From an uncultured Clostridia bacterium (GTDB taxonomy: Bacteria > Bacillota > Clostridia > Oscillospirales > Ruminococcaceae): 56,787 nt of DNA. The stretch lies in NCBI GenBank assembly GCA_947631265.1, contig CANRKQ010000002.1, positions 1 through 56,787 on the forward strand, given 5' to 3'. Of this stretch, positions 9,510 to 18,922 are shown in pieces (positions within the stretch are counted from its first letter, which is position 1; each line of letters opens with the position of its first letter). The notes beneath the pieces were generated by a model. The model searched no databases, was not told the DNA's origin, and saw only the letters and a program-made list of their open reading frames with translations. The translations under genes and the position numbers were made by a program.

Positions 9510-10959
9510 GGTAAGAACGAGATTTGCACCCAGTCCTACAGGATATATGCATATCGGAAATTTAAGAACGGCTCTTTTTACTTATATTATTGCAAAGAAA
9601 AACGGCGGTGACTTTATTCTAAGGATTGAGGATACCGACAGAGAAAGACTTGTAGAGGGCGCAACTGATGTTATTTACAGCACGCTAAGAGAGTGCGGTC
9701 TTAACTGGGACGAGGGTCCGGATGTAGGCGGAGAGTACGGTCCGTATATACAGTCAGAGAGAATGGGAATGTATAAAGACTATGCAATAGAGCTAGTTGA
9801 AAAAGGCGAGGCTTATTACTGTTTCTGCGATAAGGAGAGGCTTGATGAGCTCAAGGCTGTTCAGGAGGCAAGCGGAGTAATGCCTATGTATGACAGGCAT
9901 TGCAGGAGTCTGAGCGATGAGGAGGTTAAGGAAAAGCTTGACGCCGGAATACCTTATGTGATAAGGCAAAAGGTCCCAACAGAGGGCGAAACCACCTTTC
10001 ACGATGAGCTTTACGGAGATATAACTACTCCAAACTCAACTCTTGACGACCAGATACTTCTCAAAAGCGACGGTTACCCGACATATAATTTTGCAAATGT
10101 TATAGACGACCACCTTATGGGTATTACTCATATTGTAAGAGGAAACGAATATCTTTCATCGACGCCTAAGTACAATCTTCTATACAAGGCATTCGGCTGG
10201 GAAGTACCTAAATATATTCACGTTGAGCATATTATGAAGGACAAACAGCACAAGCTGGCAAAACGTGACGGAGACGCGTCATATCAGGATCTGATAAAGC
10301 AGGGATATCTTACAGAGGCAATACTAAACTATATCGCATTGCTTGGCTGGGCGCCTAAAGGAGAAAGAGAGATTTTTACTCTTTCTGAACTTATTGAAGA
10401 ATTTGATATCTCGGGACTTTCTAAATCTCCGGCTATTTTTGATTCAATGAAACTCAAGGCGATAAACGGCGAGTATATAAGAAAAATGTCTATCGAGGAG
10501 TTTGAAAGCCGCGCAATGCCTTATTTAAAGCAGGCAATAAAGAGAGAGGATATCGATCTTCGGCAGGTTGCAGAATTACTACAGCCGAGAACTGAGCTTT
10601 TTACTGAAATTCCCGAGCAGGTCGATTTTATTGATAAGATGCCTGAGTATGATAATTCTTTATACTGTCATAAAAAGATGAAAACAAACGAGGAAAACTC
10701 TCTGGCGTCTTTAAAAGAGGTTCTGCCTGTTTTAGAAAGTATAGACGGGGACAATTGGGATCAGGATACTATTTATAACAAGGTCGTGGAGATAGTAAAG
10801 AAAATGGAGGTCAAAAACGGAGTTGTTTTCTGGCCGCTTAGAGTTGCCGTTTCGGGAAAGGCTTTCACACCGGGCGGAGGAGTTGAGCTTTGTGTAATTT
10901 TAGGCAAAGACGAATCTATAAAGAGAGTTAAAGCGGCGATTGAAAAGCTGTCATCATAG
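9502..10959 (+). CDS. gltX: Glutamate--tRNA ligase
   Basis: A 485-residue class I aminoacyl-tRNA synthetase. The nucleotide-binding signature [13 protein letters not shown] (HIGH variant) lies at the extreme N-terminus, and the KMSKS-loop equivalent is KLAKRDGD near residue 253. [29 protein letters not shown] and the C-terminal [18 protein letters not shown] match the bacterial GltX family. AGGAGG lies inside the ribF end, with an 8-bp gene overlap. There is no T-box ahead of it. It closes the rimP-to-gltX run of same-strand genes. Many Firmicutes use such an enzyme non-discriminatingly for Glu and Gln tRNAs, but whether this one does cannot be decided here. Confidence 0.95.
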   Translation: MSKVRTRFAPSPTGYMHIGNLRTALFTYIIAKKNGGDFILRIEDTDRERLVEGATDVIYSTLRECGLNWDEGPDVGGEYGPYIQSERMGMYKDYAIELVEKGEAYYCFCDKERLDELKAVQEASGVMPMYDRHCRSLSDEEVKEKLDAGIPYVIRQKVPTEGETTFHDELYGDITTPNSTLDDQILLKSDGYPTYNFANVIDDHLMGITHIVRGNEYLSSTPKYNLLYKAFGWEVPKYIHVEHIMKDKQHKLAKRDGDASYQDLIKQGYLTEAILNYIALLGWAPKGEREIFTLSELIEEFDISGLSKSPAIFDSMKLKAINGEYIRKMSIEEFESRAMPYLKQAIKREDIDLRQVAELLQPRTELFTEIPEQVDFIDKMPEYDNSLYCHKKMKTNEENSLASLKEVLPVLESIDGDNWDQDTIYNKVVEIVKKMEVKNGVVFWPLRVAVSGKAFTPGGGVELCVILGKDESIKRVKAAIEKLSS

Positions 10960-11013
10960 CTTGATCAAAATATCAAATTTTCTAATGCGGCGGATTGCTG
11001 TGTTAGATTGAGG

Positions 11014-11076
11014 AAAGCTATTTAACTTTATTTTCATACAACTATCACAATAAGCTGTTAGAATACAAATAGCTTT
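11014..11076 (+). other. Long-range inverted repeat between gltX and the ABC cassette
   Basis: AAAGCTATTT (11014-11023) is perfectly complementary to AAATAGCTTT (11067-11076) around a 43-nt A+T-rich loop, in the 148-bp gap before the ABC genes. There is no run of T afterwards, so it is a poor intrinsic terminator. It could be an mRNA stem or a leader element of the ABC operon. Confidence 0.35.
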
Positions 11077-11107
11077 TAATAAATCTATTGTGAGGAGGTA
11101 ATACCTT

Positions 11108-12076
11108 ATGATTGAAGTGAAAAATCTTACAAAGCATTTTGGCGACAAAAAAGCTGTTGACGGTATTTCCTTTACCGCAGGGAACGGTGAAATACTCGGG
11201 TTTTTAGGTCCTAACGGCGCGGGAAAATCCACGACTATGAATATTCTTACAGGGTATATTTCGTCAACAGACGGAGTTGCGCTGATAGACGGTGTTGACA
11301 TTTTGGAAAACCCTATCAAGGCAAAGCAGAAGATAGGGTATCTGCCCGAACAGCCGCCGCTTTATATGGATATGACGGTAAAAGAGTATCTTTCGTTTGT
11401 ATATGATCTGAAAAAGTGTAAGCTGCCCAGAAATACGCACCTTAAAGATATCTGCCAGCTTGTGAAAATAGATAATGTTTATCACAGAGTTATAAAAAAT
11501 CTTTCAAAGGGTTATAAGCAAAGAGTGGGACTTGCTCAGGCGCTTATAGGAAATCCTAACGTGCTTATTTTAGACGAGCCTACCGTGGGTCTTGACCCTA
11601 ATCAGATCATTGAAATAAGAACTCTTATAAAAAGACTGGGCAAAAATCATACGGTTATTTTATCGTCGCATATTTTATCAGAGGTTCAGGCTGTGTGCGA
11701 TAAGATAGTTGTAATAAATCAGGGCAAGATAGTTGCGGACGACACCGAGGAAAACCTCTCAAGGGATCTTGTAAACAACAATAAAATTCTGGTTAAGATC
11801 GACGGTCCTTTCGATGAGGTTGAAAAGGTAATAAGCTCGATTTCAGGAGTTAAAACGGTTGACAGAATTTCAAAGGAAACTGATGAATTTTGCGAGTTCT
11901 CCGTTGAGTCGGAGGAGGGCGTTGATATTCGCCGTGAGCTTTTTAAGAGAATATCAGAAAGAAACTGGTACATTATGGAGCTCAAAACTTCAGATATGTC
12001 GCTCGAAGATATATTCTTAAGGCTGACTGTAGGCGAGAATATTCCCGCTGTAAAGAGATATGGAGGTATTAAATAA
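11108..12076 (+). CDS. ABC-2 type transporter ATP-binding protein (GldA-like)
   Basis: A 322-residue ABC ATPase. Walker A is GPNGAGKST near residue 37, the signature is LSKGYKQRVG, and Walker B is LILDEPTVGLDPNQ followed by the switch HILSE. The C-terminal extension of about 90 residues, with a regulatory-looking beta domain, is typical of ABC-2 exporters. The closest family by layout is the GldA/NatA type, because the next three genes encode a GldF-like permease, a GldG-like auxiliary protein and a DUF4340 protein. GAGGAGGT lies upstream. The stop codon touches the next start. The exported substrate is unknown. Gliding is not implied, since the cassette is widespread in non-gliding Firmicutes. 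Confidence 0.9.
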   Translation: MIEVKNLTKHFGDKKAVDGISFTAGNGEILGFLGPNGAGKSTTMNILTGYISSTDGVALIDGVDILENPIKAKQKIGYLPEQPPLYMDMTVKEYLSFVYDLKKCKLPRNTHLKDICQLVKIDNVYHRVIKNLSKGYKQRVGLAQALIGNPNVLILDEPTVGLDPNQIIEIRTLIKRLGKNHTVILSSHILSEVQAVCDKIVVINQGKIVADDTEENLSRDLVNNNKILVKIDGPFDEVEKVISSISGVKTVDRISKETDEFCEFSVESEEGVDIRRELFKRISERNWYIMELKTSDMSLEDIFLRLTVGENIPAVKRYGGIK

Positions 12077-12816
12077 TGAAAGCTATTTTCAGAAGAGAAT
12101 TTGTTTCATATTTCACCACTCCGATAGGATATATTTTTCTTGCGATTTTCTTCGCACTTGCAGGAATTGATTATTCGGTGACATCTATAGCTAAAGGCTC
12201 GACTGGTTCAGCGGGAGAAGTTCAGGGCTACGGAACCTCTGAGCTTACTCAGTTTTTCTTATGGCTGCTGATTATAATAGTAATTCTAATTCCCATACTC
12301 ACTATGAGAACACTATCGGAGGACAAAAGACAAAAAACAGACCAGATACTTTTGACGTCGCCTGTTAATTTGTCGGGGATAGTTGTCGGAAAGTTTCTTG
12401 CGTCTTTTTTGGTTTATATGATGGGAGTTGCAATAACTCTTGTATTTTCAGTAGTTGTTTCTGCGTTTGCAAAGCCTGACTGGACTACCATATTCGGAAA
12501 TATTGTCGGTCTTTTGCTTTTGGGCGCGGCGTGCATTTCAATAGGAATTTTTGCCTCCAGTCTTACTGAAAACCAAGTTGTTTCAGCGGTTATAAGTCTG
12601 GCGTCAATTGGTCTTATGAGCCTTCTGTCGGTAATATCGAGCTTTATACCGATCGAGATTATACAAACTGTTCTCAATAAGCTCTGCTTTTTAGATAGAT
12701 ATATCGGATTTACATACGGTCAATTCGATTTATCGAGTGCGTTATATTTCATCAGCGTTGCCGTGGCATTTATGTTCTTTACAGTCAGAGTGCTTGAAAA
12801 ACGCCGTTGGGCTTAA
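12076..12816 (+). CDS. ABC-2 type permease (GldF-like)
   Basis: A 246-residue integral membrane protein with about six hydrophobic segments. It starts with MKAIFRREFVSYFTTPIGY, a hallmark N-terminus of GldF-type ABC-2 permeases. RTLSEDKRQKTDQILLTSPV (the cytoplasmic coupling loop after TM2) and a terminal VRVLEKRRWA are also typical. It overlaps the ATPase stop, with TATGGAGG just upstream, and the next gene starts 14 bases downstream. It presumably dimerises and is powered by the preceding ATPase. Membrane location is predicted from hydrophobicity only. Confidence 0.9.
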   Translation: MKAIFRREFVSYFTTPIGYIFLAIFFALAGIDYSVTSIAKGSTGSAGEVQGYGTSELTQFFLWLLIIIVILIPILTMRTLSEDKRQKTDQILLTSPVNLSGIVVGKFLASFLVYMMGVAITLVFSVVVSAFAKPDWTTIFGNIVGLLLLGAACISIGIFASSLTENQVVSAVISLASIGLMSLLSVISSFIPIEIIQTVLNKLCFLDRYIGFTYGQFDLSSALYFISVAVAFMFFTVRVLEKRRWA

Positions 12817-12830
12817 AGGAGGTAGCAAAG

Positions 12831-14570
12831 ATGAACAATATTGACGATAAGAATTTAGAAAATAATCCGGGAAATGATTTATCAGAGGTTTCTGATAAAA
12901 GTGCGGAAACAAAAACGGAAGAAACATCGGTAAATGATTTAAATGTTTCTGAGGCTGATACTGAGATCGATACGGATAAAACCGAAGTTTTGGACGAAAA
13001 TGAGGAAAATCCAGAGGGGAATTCAGAGGGAAAGGTTAAAGCAAAGGTAAAAAAGGCAAAGAAAAAGAAAAATCACAAAAAGCTAAAGCACGGCACAATG
13101 GCAACAGTTTTAACAGTTTTTTTTATAGTGGTTCTTGTTCTTGTGAATATAGTTGCTACAAGTCTTTTTGAAAGATTTCCTCTGACTATCGATATGACTT
13201 CTGATGATTCTTACACTATTTCAGATGAAACGGCGGAATACATCAAAAGCATTGATAAGAAAATAAAGATAACAGTTCTTTCTGAAGAAAGCGAATTCAC
13301 TTCTACATCCAAATACATTCGGCAGTCTAATGAAATTTTGAAAAACATAGTAAAAAGCAATGGCAACATATCTCTTGAATATGTAGATCTTTTGTCAAAT
13401 CCGGAGGTCAAATCAGAGTACGAGGATACTCTTTCGGAATATGACATAATAGTTGAAACGGGGAAAAATCACGAGAGGACAACTGTTGTACATCCGCAGG
13501 ACTTAGTTAATTTTTCATCTGACTTTGAAACCTCATTTCAGCAGAATATGGGGGCGACCCTTGACGCGTTTATTGAGTACTACGGAGGAATGACTGCTAT
13601 TCAAAGCTATACTTCAGGTATAGAAAGCAACTGTGCGGAGCAGGCGTTTACATCTGCAATATTAAAGGTGACAGACGCAAATCCTGTAACTGTTACATTC
13701 CTTACGGGAAGAAATGAACTTACTGCTTTAACATATTTCCAAAGCCTACTCAATGCAAACGGATATACGGTAAACAGCATTGATATAACAACGCAGGATA
13801 TTCCTAAGGATACAAATCTTATTGTAATGGGCGCTCCGAGCGTTGATTACACGGCTGATGAGGTTGAAAAGGTATCGGCATTTCTGGACAACGACGGAGA
13901 TCTTAAAAAGAATCTTTTATATATTGAAAGCGTCCAGCAGCCTGATACTCCGAATATTGACGAGCTTTTAGAGGAGTACGGAATTAAGTTCAGAGATGAG
14001 TTTGTATACGATTCTGACGAAAGCAATGCAAGCAACGGATATGTTTTTATGGAGCGTGCAAATGACAAGTTTATGGACGACATTAAAGACGATTCGCTAA
14101 GACTGATCACTAACGTATATACGAAGCCTATCACAATAGATTACAATGAGAAACAAATGCTTACCTGCGAGTCTTATATTCAGACATCTGATACAGGTTA
14201 TACAATGGATGAAGAAAGAAATGAGCTTACAAGCGGAGTGACCATTACAGCGGCGGTAGGTTCAAAAGCAACGTTTATCGGAGACGATACAAATTACAGC
14301 AATTTGATTGCTTTGGGTTCTGAATATTTTTTGGCAGATACAGTACTTCAGATGTCGCAGTATTCAAACAGACAGTGGATATTAAGTCTAATAAACGGAG
14401 TTACAGGTAAATCCGCTGATATTACTATTGAGCCAAAGACCGTCGAGGGAGGCTTGTTTGATCTAACCAATACGCAAATCAGAATACTTGAATGGGTATT
14501 TATAGTTATAATACCTGTTATCATACTTGCAATCGGAATTATAATCTGGATAAGAAGAAAGAACAGATAA
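12831..14570 (+). CDS. GldG-like ABC-type uncharacterised transport system auxiliary protein
   Basis: I use ATG 12831 (579 residues) because AAAGGAGGT lies directly before it. The open frame extends slightly into the permease gene. The first 75 residues are acidic and low-complexity, followed by a lysine-rich patch and a TM helix at about 97-118. A large extracytoplasmic region follows (MTSDDSYTISDETAEYIKSI, the GldG start), with an ABC_transp_aux-type domain. A C-terminal TM helix ends in IWIRRKNR. The family accompanies GldA/GldF and may bind substrate or scaffold it outside the membrane. The acidic N-terminal cytoplasmic tail is an unusual extension. Specific function is unknown. Confidence 0.85.
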   Translation: MNNIDDKNLENNPGNDLSEVSDKSAETKTEETSVNDLNVSEADTEIDTDKTEVLDENEENPEGNSEGKVKAKVKKAKKKKNHKKLKHGTMATVLTVFFIVVLVLVNIVATSLFERFPLTIDMTSDDSYTISDETAEYIKSIDKKIKITVLSEESEFTSTSKYIRQSNEILKNIVKSNGNISLEYVDLLSNPEVKSEYEDTLSEYDIIVETGKNHERTTVVHPQDLVNFSSDFETSFQQNMGATLDAFIEYYGGMTAIQSYTSGIESNCAEQAFTSAILKVTDANPVTVTFLTGRNELTALTYFQSLLNANGYTVNSIDITTQDIPKDTNLIVMGAPSVDYTADEVEKVSAFLDNDGDLKKNLLYIESVQQPDTPNIDELLEEYGIKFRDEFVYDSDESNASNGYVFMERANDKFMDDIKDDSLRLITNVYTKPITIDYNEKQMLTCESYIQTSDTGYTMDEERNELTSGVTITAAVGSKATFIGDDTNYSNLIALGSEYFLADTVLQMSQYSNRQWILSLINGVTGKSADITIEPKTVEGGLFDLTNTQIRILEWVFIVIIPVIILAIGIIIWIRRKNR

Positions 14571-14590
14571 GCATTAGGAGAGGAATCTGA

Positions 14591-16111
14591 ATGAATTCTA
14601 AAGTAAAGAGTATAATCATTTGCGTTGTTGTTATACTTTGTCTGGGCGTTATGCTGCTTGTCTTGAATCTTACTGGTAAGAAGTATGAAAGCTCAAGCGA
14701 AACCGTTTCAAGCGTGGCTGACAGCGAAAAAACAATACCTCTGACTGATGACATAGCAAATGATCTTGACAGTACTTTTGTAAAAACCGTAGAGGTCAAA
14801 AACGAAAAGGACAGTTTTTTGATAAGTCAGGTAAAAGGCAAAACAGACGAGTGGGAGATAAAGGCATTAGATGGAATTGAGCAGTCTAATACTGTTTATT
14901 CAGGACTGGCGTCGATTATAGCCGACTTATCTGCAACAGATGTAGCTGAGGAAAATGCAGAAGATCTATCAAAATACGGTCTGGCAGATACAAAGACAGA
15001 ATTTACTGTTGCGTTTTCTGATGAAAAAAACACAAAGAGAACTTATTTAATCGGTGATATTACTCCGAATGATGATGACTACTATGTATGCGAGAAGGGT
15101 AAAAGTACCGTTTATACAATAGCGTCGGGTTCGCTTTCGTATTTCTTTTATACAAGAGAGGATTTTATCGCTCTAACGATGCTTGATAAGCCTGTCAGCG
15201 ACGAGGATTATCCCGACTTCATAAAGGAAATAATTAAGGTGAAATCTCTTGACTATGATATGGTTATTGTAACTCCTGAAGAATCTTCAGATTATATGCC
15301 GTCATCTCAGGTTATGACAGAGCCTGTGTTTGCTTATCTTGATGTAACAAATTCGGCGGATATAACTCACGGAATGTGGGGATTATCGGCGACTTCTGCG
15401 GTTGCGGCAAAGCCGGACAAAAAGGATTTTAAAAAGTATGGGCTTATTGATCCTATGACCAAGGTTATTCTTGAAACAAGCGACGGAACATATACATTGT
15501 CAATCGGAAATCCCGTTTACGCAAAGGATTCTCAGGGGAAAGAGACCTCAACCGTTGAGTCATATTATACTTATCTAGACGGGGTAAGCGGTAAAGATGT
15601 AATATTCGTAGTTTCTGCTGACAGCCTTCCGTGGGCGGGGGTAGAGCCGTCGGACTTTATTTCAAGTCTTATGACTTACAATGCTGCGACCGATTTAAAA
15701 TCGGTTATTGTTGATAACGGAAAGGAAAAGTATACATTTAAGCTGAAATCTGTTGAAAATCCTGAGGCTGAGGCTGATGAGGACGAGCAGCAGACGATGA
15801 TGCTCAGCTCTGTAAAGTTAAACGACAGTTACCTTGACGTAGAGGCTTGGAAGAGCTGGTATCAATATCTTCTTCAATGTCCGACTTCAGAGATCTATTT
15901 TAAAGACCCTGAAACGAAATGCTATCTTTCGGTAAGTATGAACAGAAATGACGGCGGAAAAGATGTTCTGAAGTTCTATAAAGATACAAACAGAAGAACT
16001 ATTGTAAAGCTTAACGGAAAAACAAGCTATCGCATTGAAAGTTCTTATGTAAAAAAGCTGATCTCAAATATGAAGCTTGCAATTGAGGGCAAGGAAATTA
16101 ATGTTGATTAG
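14591..16111 (+). CDS. DUF4340 domain-containing membrane-anchored protein
   Basis: A 506-residue protein with an N-terminal membrane anchor (about 7-27, rich in Ile, Val and Leu, no lipobox cysteine) and a large extracytoplasmic part. Repeated beta-rich segments include YLIGDITPNDDDYYVCEKGK and TYTLSIGNPVYAKD, which are typical of DUF4340. DUF4340 proteins are encoded directly after GldG-like proteins in many Firmicutes and Bacteroidetes, so it is the fourth component of this export cassette. AGGAGAGG lies upstream of the ATG. The biochemical role is not known. No terminator is evident after it, and a 92-bp A+T-rich gap leads to the next gene. Confidence 0.82.
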   Translation: MNSKVKSIIICVVVILCLGVMLLVLNLTGKKYESSSETVSSVADSEKTIPLTDDIANDLDSTFVKTVEVKNEKDSFLISQVKGKTDEWEIKALDGIEQSNTVYSGLASIIADLSATDVAEENAEDLSKYGLADTKTEFTVAFSDEKNTKRTYLIGDITPNDDDYYVCEKGKSTVYTIASGSLSYFFYTREDFIALTMLDKPVSDEDYPDFIKEIIKVKSLDYDMVIVTPEESSDYMPSSQVMTEPVFAYLDVTNSADITHGMWGLSATSAVAAKPDKKDFKKYGLIDPMTKVILETSDGTYTLSIGNPVYAKDSQGKETSTVESYYTYLDGVSGKDVIFVVSADSLPWAGVEPSDFISSLMTYNAATDLKSVIVDNGKEKYTFKLKSVENPEAEADEDEQQTMMLSSVKLNDSYLDVEAWKSWYQYLLQCPTSEIYFKDPETKCYLSVSMNRNDGGKDVLKFYKDTNRRTIVKLNGKTSYRIESSYVKKLISNMKLAIEGKEINVD

Positions 16112-16203
16112 CAAATTATTAGATTTAGGACTAAAAATAAGACAATTTTCATATTAAAAATCTGCTATACTTAATTAAGAAAAAGAGAAAGGGAGGGAGT
16201 AAA

Positions 16204-16494
16204 ATGGCAACGAAAAAATGTGACTTTTTCACATATAAAGGTTTACCGTTAGTGAGAAAGGGCAGAGAAATATATTATGGCAATATGACAGATGATTATG
16301 TTGTTATGATTCAGATACTTTCGACTGAGAAAATAAACGGTCTGGACGTTGCAAATAAAGTTAGAATTTTCAGAATGGCAACAGACGAAAGTCTACCGCC
16401 AAATCAGAGAATAAATAAAACTGCTGAGAAAACCAGTCTGTATGACGCTTTAGATATAGCAAGTGCATGGCTTTCCGATTATATTAAAAAATAA
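16204..16494 (+). CDS. Small conserved-looking hypothetical protein
   Basis: A 96-residue soluble, mildly basic protein starting MATKKCDFFTYKGLPLVRKG, with no signal peptide or TM helix. I do not recognise the family. GGGAGGGAG gives a very strong ribosome binding site and an intrinsic terminator follows directly, so it is almost certainly a real and well translated gene. The segment IYYGNMTDDYVVMIQIL and the helical C-terminus suggest a compact alpha/beta fold. It stands alone between the ABC cassette and the MBOAT pair. Confidence 0.75.
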   Translation: MATKKCDFFTYKGLPLVRKGREIYYGNMTDDYVVMIQILSTEKINGLDVANKVRIFRMATDESLPPNQRINKTAEKTSLYDALDIASAWLSDYIKK

Positions 16495-16503
16495 ATCTAA
16501 AAG

Positions 16504-16540
16504 AGGTATTCCGATATTTGGGATACCTTTTATTTTATTG
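16504..16540 (+). terminator. Intrinsic terminator
   Basis: AGGTATTCC (16504-16512) pairs with GGGATACCT (16520-16528). The 3' arm is followed by TTTATTTTATT. It sits ten bases after the stop of the 96-residue protein. Confidence 0.8.
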
Positions 16541-16558
16541 TACATATGAAAATGCACC

Positions 16559-16587
16559 TTGATAAAAACTGCGGTTTATGTTAAAAT
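16559..16587 (+). promoter_or_regulatory. Promoter for the MBOAT/DHHW-like operon
   Basis: TTGATA (16559-16564), a 17-base spacer and TAAAAT (16582-16587). The predicted start gives a leader of about 40 nt before TTG 16635. Confidence 0.6.
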
Positions 16588-16634
16588 GAATTGTAAACGA
16601 TGGGGCTTAAGCCTTAATTAAAGGAGTATGCGAT

Positions 16635-18005
16635 TTGTTATATTCGGATCTGATATTTATATATGGTATTCTTCCGATAACTGTTCTTATAACATTTTTG
16701 GACAGGAGCACAGAGTATAAAAATCTTATACTTGTTTTGACATCGGTAGTATTTTTCACCTTCGGCAGACCGATGATCATACTGCTTTTATTTTCTACAA
16801 TTATATTCGACTATATATTTGGATTATTAGCGGGATACGGGAGAAGAAAATGGCTGAGAGCTTTAGGTTTTATTTGTTCGATACTGATGAACTCTTCATT
16901 GTATATTATCTTTTGCTGGAACTCTCTGTTTAAAAATCTCGGTATTGAACATTTGACGTTTTCAAAAAAGCTTATACCATTGTGCATTGCCTTTTACACT
17001 ATAAGAGGTATTTCATATGTAGGCGATGTTTATAAAAAGAGAATAAAACCGGAAAAGAACATATTCTGTTTGCTTGTTTATATGGTAAGCTATCATTTTA
17101 TGGTAGTAGGTCCGATCGTTAGATACGGAGATATTTCAGAGCAGATACGGCGAAGGACAATAACGGGTCAGAATTTAAACGACGGTCTGAATAGATTTAT
17201 CATCGGATTTGCGAAGGTAATGATACTTGGGCTTTCATTCGAGAAAATACAAGCAGCAGGCTTGAATTTAATCGAGCTTACTCCTATCGGGGCATGGGTA
17301 GGAATGAATGCCTTTATCGGGAATGTTTATTTTGTTTTCACAGGTTACACCGATATGGCTTTGGCTCTGGGAACTCTTAACGGATTTAGGTATAAAGAAA
17401 ACTTTTCGCCGCTGCATTTAAGCGGATATGTGTGCGGAATCGTAAAAGGCTTTAATAAGCTTTTGACAGAGTTTTTTGCGGACTTTTTAGTAACTCCTTT
17501 TAAAACGGATAAAGTTAGATATATATCGGGCGTTTTACTTTCGGGGATTTTTATCGGATTATGGTATGGATTCAGTCAGAACCTATTGATATTCGGGCTG
17601 TATTTTGCTTTGCTGGTGATAATTGAAAAGCTGTTTTTGAAACGCATTTTAGATAAGCTGCCTAAGTTTATAGGATATATATATACATTGGCTGCCGTAT
17701 TTATAGGAGCGTCGATTGCATATTTTACAAGGCTTGAGGATTTTCTGAGTTGGTTAAAAGCGCTCTTCGGAATAGGTACAGATTATATGTGGAGCGTCGA
17801 TATGAGAAACAAAACGCTATCATATCTGTTTTTGATTATAATAGGTCTGCTTATTATGATACCGGGCTTTAAGAATGTTATTAAAAGGCAGCTTAAAGCT
17901 TTTTCAGAAAAAGGCGAAAAGAACTACGCGGTAGTGAGAATTACACAAACTGCGGGTATATGTTTGCTGTTAATAATGGCAACAGCGTCTAGCGTTATGG
18001 TTTAG
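16635..18005 (+). CDS. MBOAT-family membrane protein, probably catalytically degenerate
   Basis: A 456-residue polytopic membrane protein (about 10 hydrophobic segments) starting at TTG after AAGGAG. The overall match is to AlgI/PatA-type MBOAT O-acyltransferases. VVGPIVRYGDI is near 157, and FTGYTDMALALGTLNGF (235-251) corresponds to the FSGYSDMAxGxGxxxGF motif. The histidine signatures are missing. The usual RRWH region reads IVKGFNKLLTEFF (269-281), the usual LWHG is LWYG (309-312) and the usual LYHG is LYFA (322-325). In the family the LWHG/LYHG histidines are needed for acyl transfer. It may therefore be a pseudo-enzyme or use a different chemistry. Its partner is the next gene. Confidence 0.85.
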   Translation: MLYSDLIFIYGILPITVLITFLDRSTEYKNLILVLTSVVFFTFGRPMIILLLFSTIIFDYIFGLLAGYGRRKWLRALGFICSILMNSSLYIIFCWNSLFKNLGIEHLTFSKKLIPLCIAFYTIRGISYVGDVYKKRIKPEKNIFCLLVYMVSYHFMVVGPIVRYGDISEQIRRRTITGQNLNDGLNRFIIGFAKVMILGLSFEKIQAAGLNLIELTPIGAWVGMNAFIGNVYFVFTGYTDMALALGTLNGFRYKENFSPLHLSGYVCGIVKGFNKLLTEFFADFLVTPFKTDKVRYISGVLLSGIFIGLWYGFSQNLLIFGLYFALLVIIEKLFLKRILDKLPKFIGYIYTLAAVFIGASIAYFTRLEDFLSWLKALFGIGTDYMWSVDMRNKTLSYLFLIIIGLLIMIPGFKNVIKRQLKAFSEKGEKNYAVVRITQTAGICLLLIMATASSVMV

Positions 18006-18037
18006 ATTTTATGTTTTAGTTTAAAGGAAAATTATCA

Positions 18038-18922
18038 ATGAGTAAAAAAAGAAAGAGAAAGCTTAATAGCTCACAGGCTAAGAGCGTCGGCAATAAAAAC
18101 AAATCAAAAATCAATAAGAGCAGTATAAAAGCCGATGATTATGATTTTGATAACGCTGTGTATCCAGATAACTCTTGCCTGAAAGTGCCTCCTGAGGGTA
18201 ATCAAACAAAATTATCCGTGGGTGATGTTGTGCTGCATAAAATCGGAAAAGATGCCGTGGTTGGAGAATATAATTTTATTAATGTTGCAGTTGTCTTTCT
18301 TCTTATAATGATAATGGGTATTTCTTTTGCGCTTTTAAGGAATACTGATGAGTATGTGGAAAATAATAACAAAATATCTGCTGAAACCGTTCTGAACGGA
18401 AAGTTTACAAAAAAGCTTTCAAAGAATTATATCAAAAGGCTGCCGGGAAAGCAGCTTTTGTTTGACACGCATAGGATTTTCTCGTATGCTTACGGTCTTG
18501 TAAGCTACAACGACGAAAAAGGCTTTGTTTCTGCTGACACCGGAAAGGTAATAGGAATAAAGACCTATGATGAAACTGCTTTGGTTACATTGACGACCAA
18601 AGCGACAGTTCCTACAACTACAACACAGTACACAGGAAAAACAACAAACACCACGATAAAACTGAACAAAACATTGTTTATAGGTCCGGGTCAGCTTACA
18701 ACGACCAAAAAGACCAAAAAAACTACCACGAAGAAAACTACAAAGAAGACAACATCTGAAACCACCACGGCATTTACAGGTACTACATGGTCGTTTAAGG
18801 GAACAACAACGTGGAAGAAGAGTACAGCTTCATCTGTTAAGACAACTACCGAAGTACCGACTGCCGCCGCTACTGAACCCACATCGGCGTTTGACGAAAA
18901 TAGTGATTTGTACAATGAATAG
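18038..18922 (+). CDS. Thr-rich membrane protein resembling a truncated DHHW/AlgJ-like partner
   Basis: A 294-residue protein: a Lys/Ser/Asn-rich cytoplasmic N-terminus (1-75), one TM helix (about 80-101), a short extracytoplasmic domain (about 112-178) and a Thr/Lys-rich tail (185-285) full of TTTKKTTKK-type repeats. VLNGKFTKKLSKNYIKRLPG and the following 40 residues resemble the start of DHHW proteins, which work with MBOAT acyltransferases. The rest of that domain, including the catalytic Asp-His-His-Trp region, is absent and replaced by the Thr-rich tail. The tail could be a wall-spanning or glycosylated stalk. It is co-directional with and 32 bp after the MBOAT gene. I infer the DHHW relation by eye and hold it with moderate confidence. 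Confidence 0.65.
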   Translation: MSKKRKRKLNSSQAKSVGNKNKSKINKSSIKADDYDFDNAVYPDNSCLKVPPEGNQTKLSVGDVVLHKIGKDAVVGEYNFINVAVVFLLIMIMGISFALLRNTDEYVENNNKISAETVLNGKFTKKLSKNYIKRLPGKQLLFDTHRIFSYAYGLVSYNDEKGFVSADTGKVIGIKTYDETALVTLTTKATVPTTTTQYTGKTTNTTIKLNKTLFIGPGQLTTTKKTKKTTTKKTTKKTTSETTTAFTGTTWSFKGTTTWKKSTASSVKTTTEVPTAAATEPTSAFDENSDLYNE

